From: Oscillospiraceae bacterium
GTDB lineage: Bacteria; Bacillota; Clostridia; UMGS1840; HGM11507
Assembly: GCA_015068525.1 (NCBI GenBank)
Contig: SVKJ01000012.1
Span: 1 to 50,103, forward strand
DNA length: 50,103 nt
Reading direction: 5' to 3'
The position numbers and the translations under genes were made by a program. Positions 1-8,862 of the stretch are shown one piece after another (the first letter of the stretch is position 1; each line of letters begins with the position of its first letter). The notes under the pieces are model-generated. The model was given only the letters and a program-made list of their open reading frames with translations. It made no database searches and had not been told where the DNA came from.

Positions 1-197
1 CGGTTAATTCTTTGGAACTTCCATTGTTGTTCTGGCATCATCAGATTAACCATTTGTCCGCCGATAGAACCTGCTTCTCTTGCTGTTAAATCACCATTGT
101 AACCATTTGATAAATTAACACCAACTTCAGAAGCAGCTTCCATTTTAAATTTTTCAAGACCTGCTTTTGCCTGTGGTACTAATGTTTTTTTAGCCAT
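1..197 (-). CDS. alpha/beta-type small acid-soluble spore protein, 3' end cut by window edge
   Basis: DNA-binding spore protein that coats and protects forespore DNA and is degraded at germination by the GPR protease. The 65 visible residues contain the family signature: a KFKMEAASEVGV segment with the GPR cleavage region, then NLSNGYNGDLTAREAGSIGG and QMV. The start is the ATG at 197, because the ribosome binding site AGGGGTG lies 7-8 bases upstream; an in-frame ATG at 203 sits almost on top of that site. The normal length is 60-75 residues, so only a few codons can be missing. The tail after QMV (NLMMPEQQWKFQRIN) is less typical of the family. It neighbours spoVAF on the same strand. Confidence 0.93.
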   Translation of the reverse strand, partial: MAKKTLVPQAKAGLEKFKMEAASEVGVNLSNGYNGDLTAREAGSIGGQMVNLMMPEQQWKFQRIN

Positions 198-306
198 TTT
201 CATTTCACCCCTTTAATAATTTTTAAGTAATGAGTAAATTCATTACACTATTATTATTAAACATATTTCAAAATATATTAGAGGTAATTTTATGAAATTC
301 TTAAGA
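198..306 (-). promoter_or_regulatory. SASP upstream region with a 7-bp inverted repeat
   Basis: The spacer between the SASP start and the spoVAF stop holds an inverted repeat, GTAATGA at 227-233 and TCATTAC at 240-246. It must contain the SASP promoter, which is expected to use forespore sigma-G, but I cannot place a convincing sigma-G -35/-10 pair by eye. No clear terminator for spoVAF is visible here. Confidence 0.3.
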
Positions 307-1716
307 TTATTTTTTTGATTTTAACCTTTTTCTTAATAGAACCATCTCAAGATCTTTTTTATTATAAGGTATAAGCGGGTATAAATAGCCTTTATTATTA
401 ATAGCCCTTGTTGTACATAATATAACCACTGCAAAAACCGTTCCTCCAATCAGTCCATACAACCCGAAGAATTCAGTTAAAATAGTTGTAATTATTCTCA
501 TAAATTTTAATGCATACCCCAATTCAACACTTGGTTGTGCAAAATTAGCAAGTGCAACTATAGACATATAAAGAATAGTATCAGGGACAAACCACCCTGT
601 TTTAACAGCAAATTCACCTAAAAGCAATGCTCCTATAATACTGAAGGAACTAACAAGGCTGTTTGGAGTATTCACGGATGCAATTTTCAAGCCATCAATT
701 GCAAATTCAAGAAGCAAAATCTGTATAATAAGAGGTACACTGTTTCTTTCGGCAATTTTTATTACACTAAGCCATTCGGGAACTAAGTTTTCATTATTCA
801 TAAAAAACAACCACAAAGGAATGAAAAAGTACGATGCAAGGAAAAATATATTTCTTATTATTCGTAAGTATCCACCAATAACAGGAGGAAAATAAAAGTC
901 TTCTGCTGCCTGAACAAAATCGAAAATTGAAGTAGGAAGTATTATTGCAAGAGGTGAATTATCGACAAACACAACAATTTTTCCCTCTAAGATTGACGCC
1001 GCAGCCACATCAGGCCTTTCGGTATATCTTACTTTAGGATAAGGGTTTAATACTGATTTTCTTGTTATTGTTTCAACAAGTCCCTGTTGTGCCATTGTTA
1101 TACTTTTAATTTTAATGTTATCGATTTCATCTTCAACTTTTTTTAAAAGTTTTTTATCTACCAGATCATCAATATAACCGACAGCAACGTCAAGTTTACT
1201 TCGTTCGCCTAATTCTTTAATTTTAAATATAAGTTTAGGATCTCTTATTCTCCTTCTTACAAGTGCCGTATTTACAACGATAGTTTCTACAAAACCATCT
1301 TTCGAACCTCTCAAAGTTTTTTCTTTGTCAGGTTCTTCTGTTGTTCTTGAAGGATAACTTCTTAAATCAATAAAAATTGCATCGGAATATCCATCAATAA
1401 ATAATATAGATTTTCCGCTTAAGAGTTCTTTTATAACATCATCCCATTTATTAGTTGTTTCAACCTCAACATAGGGAAAATGATGATCTATAAAATCCTG
1501 CGCACTTTTATATCCTGCCATAACCGAAGGATCTATTGCATATAGAAAGTCCATTATTCTTTGCATAACGCTTCCTTTTACAAAACCGTCAACAAAGTAA
1601 AAACACGATTCTTTTCCGCCTATTTTATATTTCTTTTCTAAAATATCAAAACTTTCCGAAACAGGCAGTATGCTTCTTGCCTTTTCTATATTTAAAATCA
1701 AACTGCTTTCTATCAT
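307..1716 (-). CDS. spoVAF: SpoVAF / GerA-family spore germination membrane protein
   Basis: Inner-membrane protein of the spore, 469 residues, in the family of the A subunits of germinant receptors. A soluble N-terminal half (about 1-270) carries the family motif IDGYSDAIFIDLRSYPSR and a region around VETITRKSVLNPYPKVRYTERPDVAAA. It is followed by about five membrane segments (near 288-306, 327-344, 355-370, 380-395, 405-435). The wording of the C-terminal half (PEWL, LLLGEFAVKTGWF, ANFAQPSVELGYALK) matches SpoVAF better than GerAA. The start at 1716 follows AAAGGGTG by six bases; a GTG at 1725 lies inside that site. No gerB or gerC partner is adjacent, which also favours SpoVAF. Confidence 0.82.
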   Translation of the reverse strand: MIESSLILNIEKARSILPVSESFDILEKKYKIGGKESCFYFVDGFVKGSVMQRIMDFLYAIDPSVMAGYKSAQDFIDHHFPYVEVETTNKWDDVIKELLSGKSILFIDGYSDAIFIDLRSYPSRTTEEPDKEKTLRGSKDGFVETIVVNTALVRRRIRDPKLIFKIKELGERSKLDVAVGYIDDLVDKKLLKKVEDEIDNIKIKSITMAQQGLVETITRKSVLNPYPKVRYTERPDVAAASILEGKIVVFVDNSPLAIILPTSIFDFVQAAEDFYFPPVIGGYLRIIRNIFFLASYFFIPLWLFFMNNENLVPEWLSVIKIAERNSVPLIIQILLLEFAIDGLKIASVNTPNSLVSSFSIIGALLLGEFAVKTGWFVPDTILYMSIVALANFAQPSVELGYALKFMRIITTILTEFFGLYGLIGGTVFAVVILCTTRAINNKGYLYPLIPYNKKDLEMVLLRKRLKSKK

Positions 1717-1740
1717 AAAAAACACCCTTTTTTATAAAAA

Positions 1741-1775
1741 AATACTTTAATACATTTATTATGCATTAAAGTATT
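1741..1775 (-). terminator. terminator of the yigZ operon
   Basis: Arms AATACTTTAATACAT and ATGCATTAAAGTATT (one mismatch) with a five-base loop lie just after the yigZ stop. On the minus strand a T-rich stretch follows. This closes the operon that starts near 7680. Confidence 0.7.
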
Positions 1776-1785
1776 TAAAAGTATT

Positions 1786-2406
1786 CTAAAAGCCATAAAA
1801 CAGTTTTTCAGTTTCTATAAGTAAAAACTGACCTCCCGATATTTCGGATATTTTTTTATTTAAAACATCAAATTTATCATCTTTGCATATACCAAGTATA
1901 TCTACAGTATCAGAAAATTCTTTTTCCAGTATTATTACATCATAATTTTTAAATTCATTCTCATATTTTCCAAGCAAATGATACGGAATAGATACAACAA
2001 ATTTTACCGATAATTGTTTAGTTACAATCCCTGACACATTTATAACATCTTTTCCTGCTTTGGAATATGCTTTGACAAGTCCGCCGGTACCAAGCAGTGT
2101 ACCTCCAAAATACCTTGTAACAACTACACATAAATCCGTCAGTTCTTCTTTTTCTATAACATCAAGTATTGGAGCCCCTGCTGTTTTAGCAGGTTCGCCA
2201 TCATCAGAACATCTTGATATATTCCCTTCATTCACTTTATATGCATATACATTGTGTGTTGCATCCCAATTCATTTTGCTGATTTTTGAAATAAACGAAA
2301 GTGCTTCTTTTTCAGTGCTGACAGGACATATATAACCTATAAATCTTGATTTCTTTTCAATAATTTCACATTCCGCATATTCTTTTACAGTTTTATACTT
2401 CTCCAT
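1786..2406 (-). CDS. yigZ: YigZ/IMPACT family protein (UPF0029)
   Basis: Conserved cytosolic protein of 206 residues, homologous to E. coli YigZ and B. subtilis YvyE. Its N-terminal domain matches the IMPACT family, whose eukaryotic members modulate Gcn2 signalling; the bacterial role is not settled. The signature SRCSDDGEPAKTAGAPIL around residue 65 and VTRYFGGTLLGTGGLVKAYS around 100 are clear. I place the start at 2406 (MEKYKTV), seven bases after AAAAGGT. The alternative ATG at 2412 directly abuts that site. It overlaps the end of hflX, so it is probably translationally coupled as the last gene of a seven-gene operon. Confidence 0.9.
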   Translation of the reverse strand: MEKYKTVKEYAECEIIEKKSRFIGYICPVSTEKEALSFISKISKMNWDATHNVYAYKVNEGNISRCSDDGEPAKTAGAPILDVIEKEELTDLCVVVTRYFGGTLLGTGGLVKAYSKAGKDVINVSGIVTKQLSVKFVVSIPYHLLGKYENEFKNYDVIILEKEFSDTVDILGICKDDKFDVLNKKISEISGGQFLLIETEKLFYGF

Positions 2407-3646
2407 TTTCATACCTTTTAATTTTATTATATATTTCTATATCGCAAACGACTTCCAGATGAAATCCGTCTTCTTTCGATTCTTCTGAAATTATAGTTGA
2501 TGTTTTATATATAAGCCCCAGAATGTTACCGTCTGAAAACGGGATGGTAACTTTTAACCTTTTTTTAGAACTGAAAATTACTTCTTGAATTTTTTTAATA
2601 AGACCATCTATATTTTTATTTTGTTTTACTGAAATATTGACTGAATTCATATCCTGATAATAAAGAGGAGGTTCTTTAATATCGCATTTATTAAACACCG
2701 TAATAACAGGTTTATTATCTTCATTCAGTTCATTTATAAGTTTATTTACAACCTCAATGGATTTATCAATTTCATCATTCGAAGCATCCACAAGATGAAT
2801 AATCAAGTCAGCATACTTAGTTTCTTCTAAAGTAGACTTAAACGCTTCTATCAAATGATGAGGAAGTTTTCTTATAAACCCGACTGTGTCACAAATTATA
2901 AATTCCGTTTTATCAGGAAGTGTTATTTTTCTCATAAGCGGGTCTAAAGTTGCAAAAAGTTTATTTTCAACATACGCATCATTACTCTTAGTAAGCAGAT
3001 TAAGGAGAGATGATTTTCCGACATTTGTATAACCAACAAGTGCAACAACAGGAATAGAATCTTCTGTCCTTTTTTTTCTTATATTACTTCTATGATTTTC
3101 TATTTCTTTTAACTCTTCCGTCAGATGTTCTATTTTTCTTCTTATATGACGCCTGTCACTTTCAAGTTTTGTTTCACCCGGCCCTCTTGTTCCTATACCA
3201 CCGCCCAAACGGGATAGACTCTGCCCTATTCCGGATAATCTTGGCAAGATATATTTAAGTTGTGCAAGTTCAACCTGACATTTGCCTTCTTTTGACTTTG
3301 CTCTTAACGCAAATATGTCAAGAATAAGACGGCTTCTGTCAATAACTGAAACACCTAACTGATTTTCAAGATTTTTAGTTATAGAGCCTGATAATTCAGT
3401 ATCAAAAACAGCCATATTAACATCGTTGGCATCAATAAATTCTTTGATTTCCAAAACTTTTCCGCTTCCGATAAAAGTCGAAGGGTCAATAGTTTTAATA
3501 TTCTGAATAACCTCACCGACAACTTCACCATTTGCAGTTTTAACAAGTTCACAAAGTTCTTTCATAGATGCTTCATCAGTATCATTAAGGCTTTTATCTC
3601 CTATTGATGCACCGATTAAAACTACTCTGTCTTTTCTTTCTTCCAT
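2393..3646 (-). CDS. hflX: ribosome-associated GTPase HflX
   Basis: GTPase that binds the 50S subunit and splits stalled or stressed ribosomes. The 417-residue protein has the HflX N-terminal domain with the glycine-rich linker SRLGGGIGTRGPGETKLESD (about 145-164). The G domain has GYTNVGKSS (P-loop, about 205), DTVGF (G3, about 253) and NKCD (G4). The start at 3646 has an AGGAGT site four bases away. The upstream in-frame ATG at 3673 would overlap the preceding gene without such a site. It lies between a radical SAM gene and yigZ, overlapping the latter. Confidence 0.95.
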   Translation of the reverse strand: MEERKDRVVLIGASIGDKSLNDTDEASMKELCELVKTANGEVVGEVIQNIKTIDPSTFIGSGKVLEIKEFIDANDVNMAVFDTELSGSITKNLENQLGVSVIDRSRLILDIFALRAKSKEGKCQVELAQLKYILPRLSGIGQSLSRLGGGIGTRGPGETKLESDRRHIRRKIEHLTEELKEIENHRSNIRKKRTEDSIPVVALVGYTNVGKSSLLNLLTKSNDAYVENKLFATLDPLMRKITLPDKTEFIICDTVGFIRKLPHHLIEAFKSTLEETKYADLIIHLVDASNDEIDKSIEVVNKLINELNEDNKPVITVFNKCDIKEPPLYYQDMNSVNISVKQNKNIDGLIKKIQEVIFSSKKRLKVTIPFSDGNILGLIYKTSTIISEESKEDGFHLEVVCDIEIYNKIKRYENGEV

Positions 3647-3662
3647 AAATACTCCTATTAAG

Positions 3663-4658
3663 TCATTTATCATCTGTTATAATATATTCTGATATATCGC
3701 TTTCTAAAACTTTTAATGACTTTAAATTAAATTCTTCTTTAAGTTTCTTAATATTTGCTTTCTTATTACCTATAATTTTAGAAACTAATTTTTTGTTACA
3801 TTTTATAACTATACTGTCTGTATTTAATTTTAAAATATCATCCTTTATTTTATTGTAATAGATGTAACTTTCAACAAGTTCTCTGAACGAAGAATGATAT
3901 GGTCCATATACGTTATTCTCATTTATATCCTCGCCTGCCATAAGTCCTATTCTTATAACATCAATATTGGCATTTTGAAACTTTGAAAGTAACTTTGCGC
4001 TTATTTCAACCGCTTCATCCAAACTGTAAGGTATATATGCTTTACAGTTATATAAGTCATACAATTTTGTTTCTTTTATTACAACAGTCGGATATATTCT
4101 AACAAAATCAGGCTTTAATTTTATTATTTCCTCACAAGTAAAAATATCGTCATCATACGTTGAGCCATACATTCCTACCATCATTTGCAGCCCTAAATTA
4201 AAATTATATTCGCGAATTTTTTTAACAGCATCTACGGTTTGTTTAGATGTAAGCCCTCTTTTATTCATATTAAGAACATTGTCATTCATAGACTGAACAC
4301 CAAGTTCAATAGTTGTTACACCTTTTTTTAATAAATTTTCTAAAATATCATAAGAAATATAGTCAGGACGGGTAGAAATTCGTATCCCTTTTATTCTTTT
4401 ATCATAAAAGAAAGTACCTGCAACATTAAGATACATATTTTGTTCTTCAATATCTATCCCTGTAAAACTTCCTCCAAAAAATGATATTTCAATTTCAGAA
4501 TTTTCATCGCAAGTTTCAAGAAACGAAGAAATTTTATCTTTAATTTCCTCTTCTTTTTCTTTTTTATAAACACCTGTTATTTTTTTTTGATTACAAAATA
4601 TACAATCATTAGGACAACCCTGATGACTGACAAAAATGGGTATGTTAATTTTTCTCAT
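3663..4658 (-). CDS. radical SAM protein, Elp3-like family
   Basis: A 331-residue radical SAM enzyme. The cluster motif CPNDCIFC (C15, C19, C22) binds a 4Fe-4S cluster, and SFFGGSFTG is the SAM-binding glycine motif. The region VYGPYHSSFRELVES near residue 250 resembles the radical SAM part of Elp3. The family is widespread in Clostridia, often mislabelled as coproporphyrinogen oxidase, and its substrate is unknown to me; tRNA modification is the guess suggested by the Elp3 likeness. It has no acetyltransferase domain, so it is not full Elp3. Its 5' end overlaps the acyltransferase stop by 14 bases, which points to coupled translation. Confidence 0.8.
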   Translation of the reverse strand: MRKINIPIFVSHQGCPNDCIFCNQKKITGVYKKEKEEEIKDKISSFLETCDENSEIEISFFGGSFTGIDIEEQNMYLNVAGTFFYDKRIKGIRISTRPDYISYDILENLLKKGVTTIELGVQSMNDNVLNMNKRGLTSKQTVDAVKKIREYNFNLGLQMMVGMYGSTYDDDIFTCEEIIKLKPDFVRIYPTVVIKETKLYDLYNCKAYIPYSLDEAVEISAKLLSKFQNANIDVIRIGLMAGEDINENNVYGPYHSSFRELVESYIYYNKIKDDILKLNTDSIVIKCNKKLVSKIIGNKKANIKKLKEEFNLKSLKVLESDISEYIITDDK

Positions 4659-5739
4659 TTATACGACCTCTGTATTTTGTACCTGTAGCAATAAAGCATA
4701 GCGGTTTTATTAAAGATAAAACATAAATAACAACAAATGAAGTTAAATAAATCAATATAAATCTTAATAACAAAAATAATATTCCACCTTCAGGCTGAAT
4801 AAAATAATTTAAGTTAAAGAAATTTATAACAAGGTTATGAATAAGATATATCCCAAAAGATGTTTCACTCACTATATTAAGTAACTTAGGACATTTAACA
4901 TTTTCTTTATTCTTAAATATATCTTTAAAAAGCAAAAATACTGCTATAGATAAAGATGCGGTAAAAATACCTGAATAAACTTTAAAGTTTTCAAAATAAC
5001 CGTTTTTTAATATATATAAAATATATGTTCCTAATGATATAATAAAAATATCTAAAATAATAAATATAATCAAATATTTCCTTTTAACTTTAAAATCTAT
5101 ATTATGAAGATAATATCCCAAAACAAAAAAACCGACATAACCTCCTATAATATTTAAGTTAAAAGAATAATTAAATGTAACTAAAGATTTATATTCTCCC
5201 GGCAAAAAGTTTTGTGCAGTTGTTGCAAGAACACTGAAGACTAACCAGATTAAAAACAAATATAAACTTTGCTTTTTATTAATATTATCAACTAAAATCT
5301 TTAAAAATGGCAATATAATATATATAGGAATAAGAGCATACATAAACCACAAGTGAATAGTAACAGGTTCGCTTAAAAAATGTGTTACTCTATATTTTAA
5401 AGCGGAAAAATTCAATGTACCATAATATATATATTCGGTTAAGAAATAGTAAATCAAAGCAAATAGTGACCAGAATAAAAATGGTAACACTATCTTTTTT
5501 AATCTTATCCTATATAAATCTTTTATTGAACTTGATTTTTCGCCTGACAAAAGCATCGCACCTGATATCATAAAAAATATTGGTACTGAAACGCTAAAAA
5601 GCGATGTTAAAATATTAGAAAAATGCCATACCGCTTCATTATATTCAGTTCTTAAAATGTCAGATGCAGTATGTAAAAACACAACTGCAAACATAGAAAA
5701 TATTCTTAAAAAATCTATATAATAATATTTCTTTTTCAT
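4645..5739 (-). CDS. acyltransferase family 3 membrane protein
   Basis: Polytopic membrane protein of 364 residues with about ten hydrophobic segments. It starts with the family's YYYIDFLRIFSMFAVVFLHT block, where the catalytic-type His is residue 23. Members O-acetylate exported glycans, teichoic acids or lipids, taking the acyl group through the membrane. The target here cannot be deduced. I choose the ATG at 5739 because it overlaps the ispF stop as ATGA, a standard coupling arrangement; an ATG at 5757 is possible but has no visible ribosome binding site. It is unusual cargo between isoprenoid genes and hflX, and probably just rides in the operon. Confidence 0.83.
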   Translation of the reverse strand: MKKKYYYIDFLRIFSMFAVVFLHTASDILRTEYNEAVWHFSNILTSLFSVSVPIFFMISGAMLLSGEKSSSIKDLYRIRLKKIVLPFLFWSLFALIYYFLTEYIYYGTLNFSALKYRVTHFLSEPVTIHLWFMYALIPIYIILPFLKILVDNINKKQSLYLFLIWLVFSVLATTAQNFLPGEYKSLVTFNYSFNLNIIGGYVGFFVLGYYLHNIDFKVKRKYLIIFIILDIFIISLGTYILYILKNGYFENFKVYSGIFTASLSIAVFLLFKDIFKNKENVKCPKLLNIVSETSFGIYLIHNLVINFFNLNYFIQPEGGILFLLLRFILIYLTSFVVIYVLSLIKPLCFIATGTKYRGRINEKN

Positions 5740-6209
5740 ATTTTTATAAGTAAGCATACACTATATGCTTTAATCCCTTCAATTCGTCCTGTAAACCCCA
5801 TTTTTTCTTCAGTTGTAGCCTTTACGGATATATTATCCTTATCAGTTTCTAAAACATTGGATAAAATATCTCTCATAGAATCTATAAAAGGTGCCATTTT
5901 AGGCTTTTCACATACAATAATTGAATCAATGTTCCCTATTTTATAGCCCTTTTCTTTTATCAGCGAATTAACATAAGAAAGAAGTTTAATACTTGATATC
6001 CCTTTATATAATTCATCCGTATCGGGAAAATGCTTTCCAATGTCCCCTAACGCCAACGCGCCAAGCATTCCATCCATTATTGCATGAACCAAAACATCTG
6101 CATCAGAATGACCTAAAAGACCAAGTTCAAAAGGAATTTCAACACCGCCTATTATGAGTTTTCTATCTTTTGAAAACTTGTGAACATCATATCCAAACCC
6201 TATTCTCAT
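5736..6209 (-). CDS. ispF: 2-C-methyl-D-erythritol 2,4-cyclodiphosphate synthase
   Basis: Fifth enzyme of the MEP isoprenoid pathway; it cyclises CDP-methylerythritol 2-phosphate with loss of CMP. The 157 residues begin MRIGFGYDVHKF, where D8 and H10 are the zinc ligands, followed by GHSDADVLVHAIMDGMLGA and ALGDIGKHFPDTD. The C-terminal KATTEEKMGFTGR motif is intact. Full length for the family. It directly follows ispD with no gap, giving consecutive-step genes in the usual order, and overlaps the acyltransferase start by four bases. Confidence 0.97.
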   Translation of the reverse strand: MRIGFGYDVHKFSKDRKLIIGGVEIPFELGLLGHSDADVLVHAIMDGMLGALALGDIGKHFPDTDELYKGISSIKLLSYVNSLIKEKGYKIGNIDSIIVCEKPKMAPFIDSMRDILSNVLETDKDNISVKATTEEKMGFTGRIEGIKAYSVCLLIKI

Positions 6210-6884
6210 TTATATCAAATCCTTTAAATATATTAAATCTTCTTTTGTTGTTATTTTAATATTGGAATAATCGCCAAAAGTAATTTTCGTTTTAATACCC
6301 ATTGTCTCAAGGATGCTTGTATCATCTGTAAATATACGGTCATTAAATTTATTAAAACCTTCCACAAGCATATTTTTATTAACAACCTGAGGCGTTTGAA
6401 TATTAACAAGTTTGTCACGGTCTAAGGTTTTATTTACAAATCCGTCATTATCAATTTCTTTTACTGTATCTTTAACTTTAACGCCTAAAGTTGCAGAATT
6501 ATACTTTATACCATCATTAATAACATTTAAAACGTCTTCTTTTTTAATAAATGGTCTTGCACTGTCATGAATTAAAACATACTCAAATTCTTCCGGTACA
6601 CACTTAAGTCCTGAGTAAACCGAGTCTTGTCTTAAAGCACCGCCTTTAATTGTTTTAATTACTTTTTTAAAATTGTATTCTTTTATTATATTGGTTGTAT
6701 ATTCAATATCTTCTTCTTTTGTTACAACAATAATATTCTTTATATTATCACAACAAGATAATGTTTTAAGGGAATAATATATAAGTGGTTTATCATTAAC
6801 TTTTAAAAACTGCTTTTTTATATTATTCATTCTGCTGCCACTTCCCGCAGCAAGCACAATAGCGCAAATATCTTTATTTTGCAT
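6210..6884 (-). CDS. ispD: 2-C-methyl-D-erythritol 4-phosphate cytidylyltransferase
   Basis: Third enzyme of the MEP pathway; it transfers CMP from CTP to methylerythritol 4-phosphate. The 224-residue protein has the nucleotidyltransferase signature IVLAAGSGSRM near the N-terminus with KKQFLKV following, LIHDSARPF around residue 105, and TPQV near 165. Normal length. It is separate from ispF, not a fused IspDF. With ispF it indicates MEP-type isoprenoid synthesis, as expected for Clostridia. Confidence 0.96.
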   Translation of the reverse strand: MQNKDICAIVLAAGSGSRMNNIKKQFLKVNDKPLIYYSLKTLSCCDNIKNIIVVTKEEDIEYTTNIIKEYNFKKVIKTIKGGALRQDSVYSGLKCVPEEFEYVLIHDSARPFIKKEDVLNVINDGIKYNSATLGVKVKDTVKEIDNDGFVNKTLDRDKLVNIQTPQVVNKNMLVEGFNKFNDRIFTDDTSILETMGIKTKITFGDYSNIKITTKEDLIYLKDLI

Positions 6885-6897
6885 AATTTTACTCCAA

Positions 6898-7680
6898 TTA
6901 AATATTTATAAGTGATTTTATGTTTTTAGAAAAAATCTTCTCTAAATCTGAATTTTTAAGGTTTAAAGACATAAGCCTTTCATATTCTTTATTAAAATCC
7001 CACATTGGATAATCGGTTGCAAATAAAACCTTCTCGATTCCGTATGTATTTATAAGTTTTATAATAGTACTGTCATCCAAAAAATTAAAAGACGAACAAG
7101 TATCCACCCAGACATTTTCATCTTTTAAAATTTCCAAAGCCTCCAGCCAAACTGAATATCCGCCCAAATGCGCTGCAATAGGTTTTAATTTCGGAAACCG
7201 TTTCATAACGTTCTTAAGTCTTTGAGGATTAGAAAAATCTTTCCTCTTATCCCCTATATGAAAAAGAACAGGCATTTTATCTCCGACTATTTCGTAAATA
7301 GTATCCATACTCTTATCATCTATATTTCTCATTTGAAAATCGGGATGAATTTTTATACCTTTTAATCCGTTTTTTAACATTTTATCAAATTCTTCATCCA
7401 ATTTATCATAATCAGGGTGCATTGTGCCAAAACCGATAAATTTATCAGAATTTTCAACTGTGTTAATTATAAAATCATTTATACTCGGAACTTGCTCAGG
7501 TTTAGTAGCAGTTGAATGGATAACTGCTTTTGTAATATTATTCTTATTAAGAATTTCAAGAAGTTCAGCACTCGTTCCCTTACATTTCATTTCAATCCCA
7601 TAAAAATCACCTATTGCACCAACTGCTTTATTGGCAATTTTTTCAGGATATATATGACAATGTGAATCTATTATTTCCAT
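6898..7680 (-). CDS. amidohydrolase family protein (metal-dependent TIM barrel)
   Basis: A 260-residue hydrolase or decarboxylase of the PF04909-like amidohydrolase group. Metal ligands are visible: DSHCHIYP (HxH) at residues 5-12, LFHIGD near 140, AAHLGGY near 169 and FATDYPMW near 220. Substrate unknown; relatives act on small aromatic or lactone compounds. The start at 7680 has AAGGAG eight bases upstream. It is the first gene of the operon that runs through ispD-ispF to yigZ and is separated from the Cys-rich gene upstream by a strong terminator. Confidence 0.85.
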   Translation of the reverse strand: MEIIDSHCHIYPEKIANKAVGAIGDFYGIEMKCKGTSAELLEILNKNNITKAVIHSTATKPEQVPSINDFIINTVENSDKFIGFGTMHPDYDKLDEEFDKMLKNGLKGIKIHPDFQMRNIDDKSMDTIYEIVGDKMPVLFHIGDKRKDFSNPQRLKNVMKRFPKLKPIAAHLGGYSVWLEALEILKDENVWVDTCSSFNFLDDSTIIKLINTYGIEKVLFATDYPMWDFNKEYERLMSLNLKNSDLEKIFSKNIKSLINI

Positions 7681-7712
7681 TATTATGCTCCTTAGTAATC
7701 AGCCATATTATT

Positions 7713-7754
7713 AAAAAAAGATTCTCCCAATGTGATTATCGGAGAATCTTTTTT
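7713..7754 (-). terminator. rho-independent terminator after the efp unit
   Basis: Stem of AAAAAAAGATTCTCC with GGAGAATCTTTTTT, loop of 13 bases, T-run on both strands. It follows the stop of the Cys/Asp-rich gene. Confidence 0.9.
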
Positions 7755-7765
7755 AATATTTTTAA

Positions 7766-8197
7766 TTATTCTTGACAATCGCAATCTTCACAATCACAGT
7801 CGCAATCAAAATCTAAATCAATTTCTTCGCCGCAGTTTGGACAAACTACACCGTCATTAAATAATTCACTGTCTTCAAAACAAATAGTTTCGCCGCAGTT
7901 TGGACATTCCAATTCGAAAAATTCAGAGTCTTCATCACAATCACAATCGTCACAACCGCAATCGCAATCACAATCTCCATAAAATTCTTCTTCAAGGCTT
8001 CCTAAATCTTCGTCAATTTCATCTATAAGTTCTTGCATTTCAAACTGTTCATCATCAATATCACAAATTGTAGCAGCCATTTCATCAAGAACATCTAAAA
8101 TTCCGATTATCATTTTGCCTTCTTTTGTTTCATGATTAATCTCTAATCCATCACAAAGACCTTTTAAGTAAGATACTTTTTCTGTTAAATTTTCCAT
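7766..8197 (-). CDS. CD1247-like acidic protein with zinc-ribbon-like CxxC pairs and Cys/Asp clusters
   Basis: A 143-residue cytosolic protein. Residues 1-75 form an acidic helical domain (MENLTEKVSYLKGLCDGL) that resembles the N-terminal domain found in clostridial CD1247-type proteins. The rest holds CPNCGE twice, spaced about 25 residues, as in a zinc ribbon. It also has two runs of alternating Cys and Asp, one near residue 75 and one at the C-terminus, strongly suggesting metal binding. Function unknown. The start at 8197 has AGGAGG eight bases upstream; the longer frame to 8254 runs into efp. It sits 19 bases after efp and shares its terminator. Confidence 0.75.
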   Translation of the reverse strand: MENLTEKVSYLKGLCDGLEINHETKEGKMIIGILDVLDEMAATICDIDDEQFEMQELIDEIDEDLGSLEEEFYGDCDCDCGCDDCDCDEDSEFFELECPNCGETICFEDSELFNDGVVCPNCGEEIDLDFDCDCDCEDCDCQE

Positions 8198-8216
8198 AAT
8201 ATATATCCTCCTAAGA

Positions 8217-8774
8217 TTATGCTCTTTCCATATAAGTACCGGTTCTTGTATCAACTCTTATAACATCGTCAATATCAATGAAAAGCGGAACATTGATAGT
8301 AGCACCTGTTTCTAATGTAGCAGGTTTTGTAGCACCTGTAGAAGTATCACCTTTAAATCCAGGTTCTGTTTCGGTAACAACAAGTTCAACAAAGTTAGGT
8401 GGTTCAACACCGAATACATTACCTTTGTATATTAAAAGTTTTACCATTTCATTTTCTTTAACAAATTTTAAAGCATCACCTAACTGATTTTCGCTAAGTG
8501 GCATCTGGTCGTATGTTTCAACGTCCATAAAATAGAATAACTCACCATCATTATAAAGATACTGCATATCTTTTCTTTCGATATGAGCTTTTTCAAATTT
8601 ATCTGTTGGTCTGTATGTTTTTTCAACAACACCGCCTGTTATAACGTTTCTTACTTTTGCTCTTACAAAAGCCGCTCCTTTACCAGGTTTTACATGTTGG
8701 AATTCAACTATCTGGCATACGTTTCCATCTTCTTCAAATGTAACGCCGTTTCTAAAATCGCCTGCTGTTATCAT
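8217..8774 (-). CDS. efp: elongation factor P
   Basis: Binds ribosomes stalled at polyproline and helps peptide bond formation. The 185-residue protein has the three beta-barrel domains: the KOW-like domain 1 with HVKPGKGAAFVRAK around residues 28-41, whose loop lysine is the site modified in many bacteria, and the OB domains ending in IDDVIRVDTRTGTYMERA. Full length. It is preceded by its own likely promoter (8818-8846) and followed by the CD1247-like gene. The order aroQ-pepP-efp is the same as in Bacillus subtilis yqhS-yqhT-efp. Confidence 0.98.
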   Translation of the reverse strand: MITAGDFRNGVTFEEDGNVCQIVEFQHVKPGKGAAFVRAKVRNVITGGVVEKTYRPTDKFEKAHIERKDMQYLYNDGELFYFMDVETYDQMPLSENQLGDALKFVKENEMVKLLIYKGNVFGVEPPNFVELVVTETEPGFKGDTSTGATKPATLETGATINVPLFIDIDDVIRVDTRTGTYMERA

Positions 8775-8817
8775 TGTATAATTCCCCTCTCATATTTTTT
8801 TATATTCATACATATTT

Positions 8818-8846
8818 ATTGTAATAAAAAATACCAAAAAAAGCAA
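8818..8846 (-). promoter_or_regulatory. probable sigma-A promoter for efp
   Basis: TTGCTT and TACAAT on the minus strand with a 17-base spacer, about 45 bases before the efp start. Confidence 0.5.
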
Positions 8847-8862
8847 GTCTTTTTTACAATAT

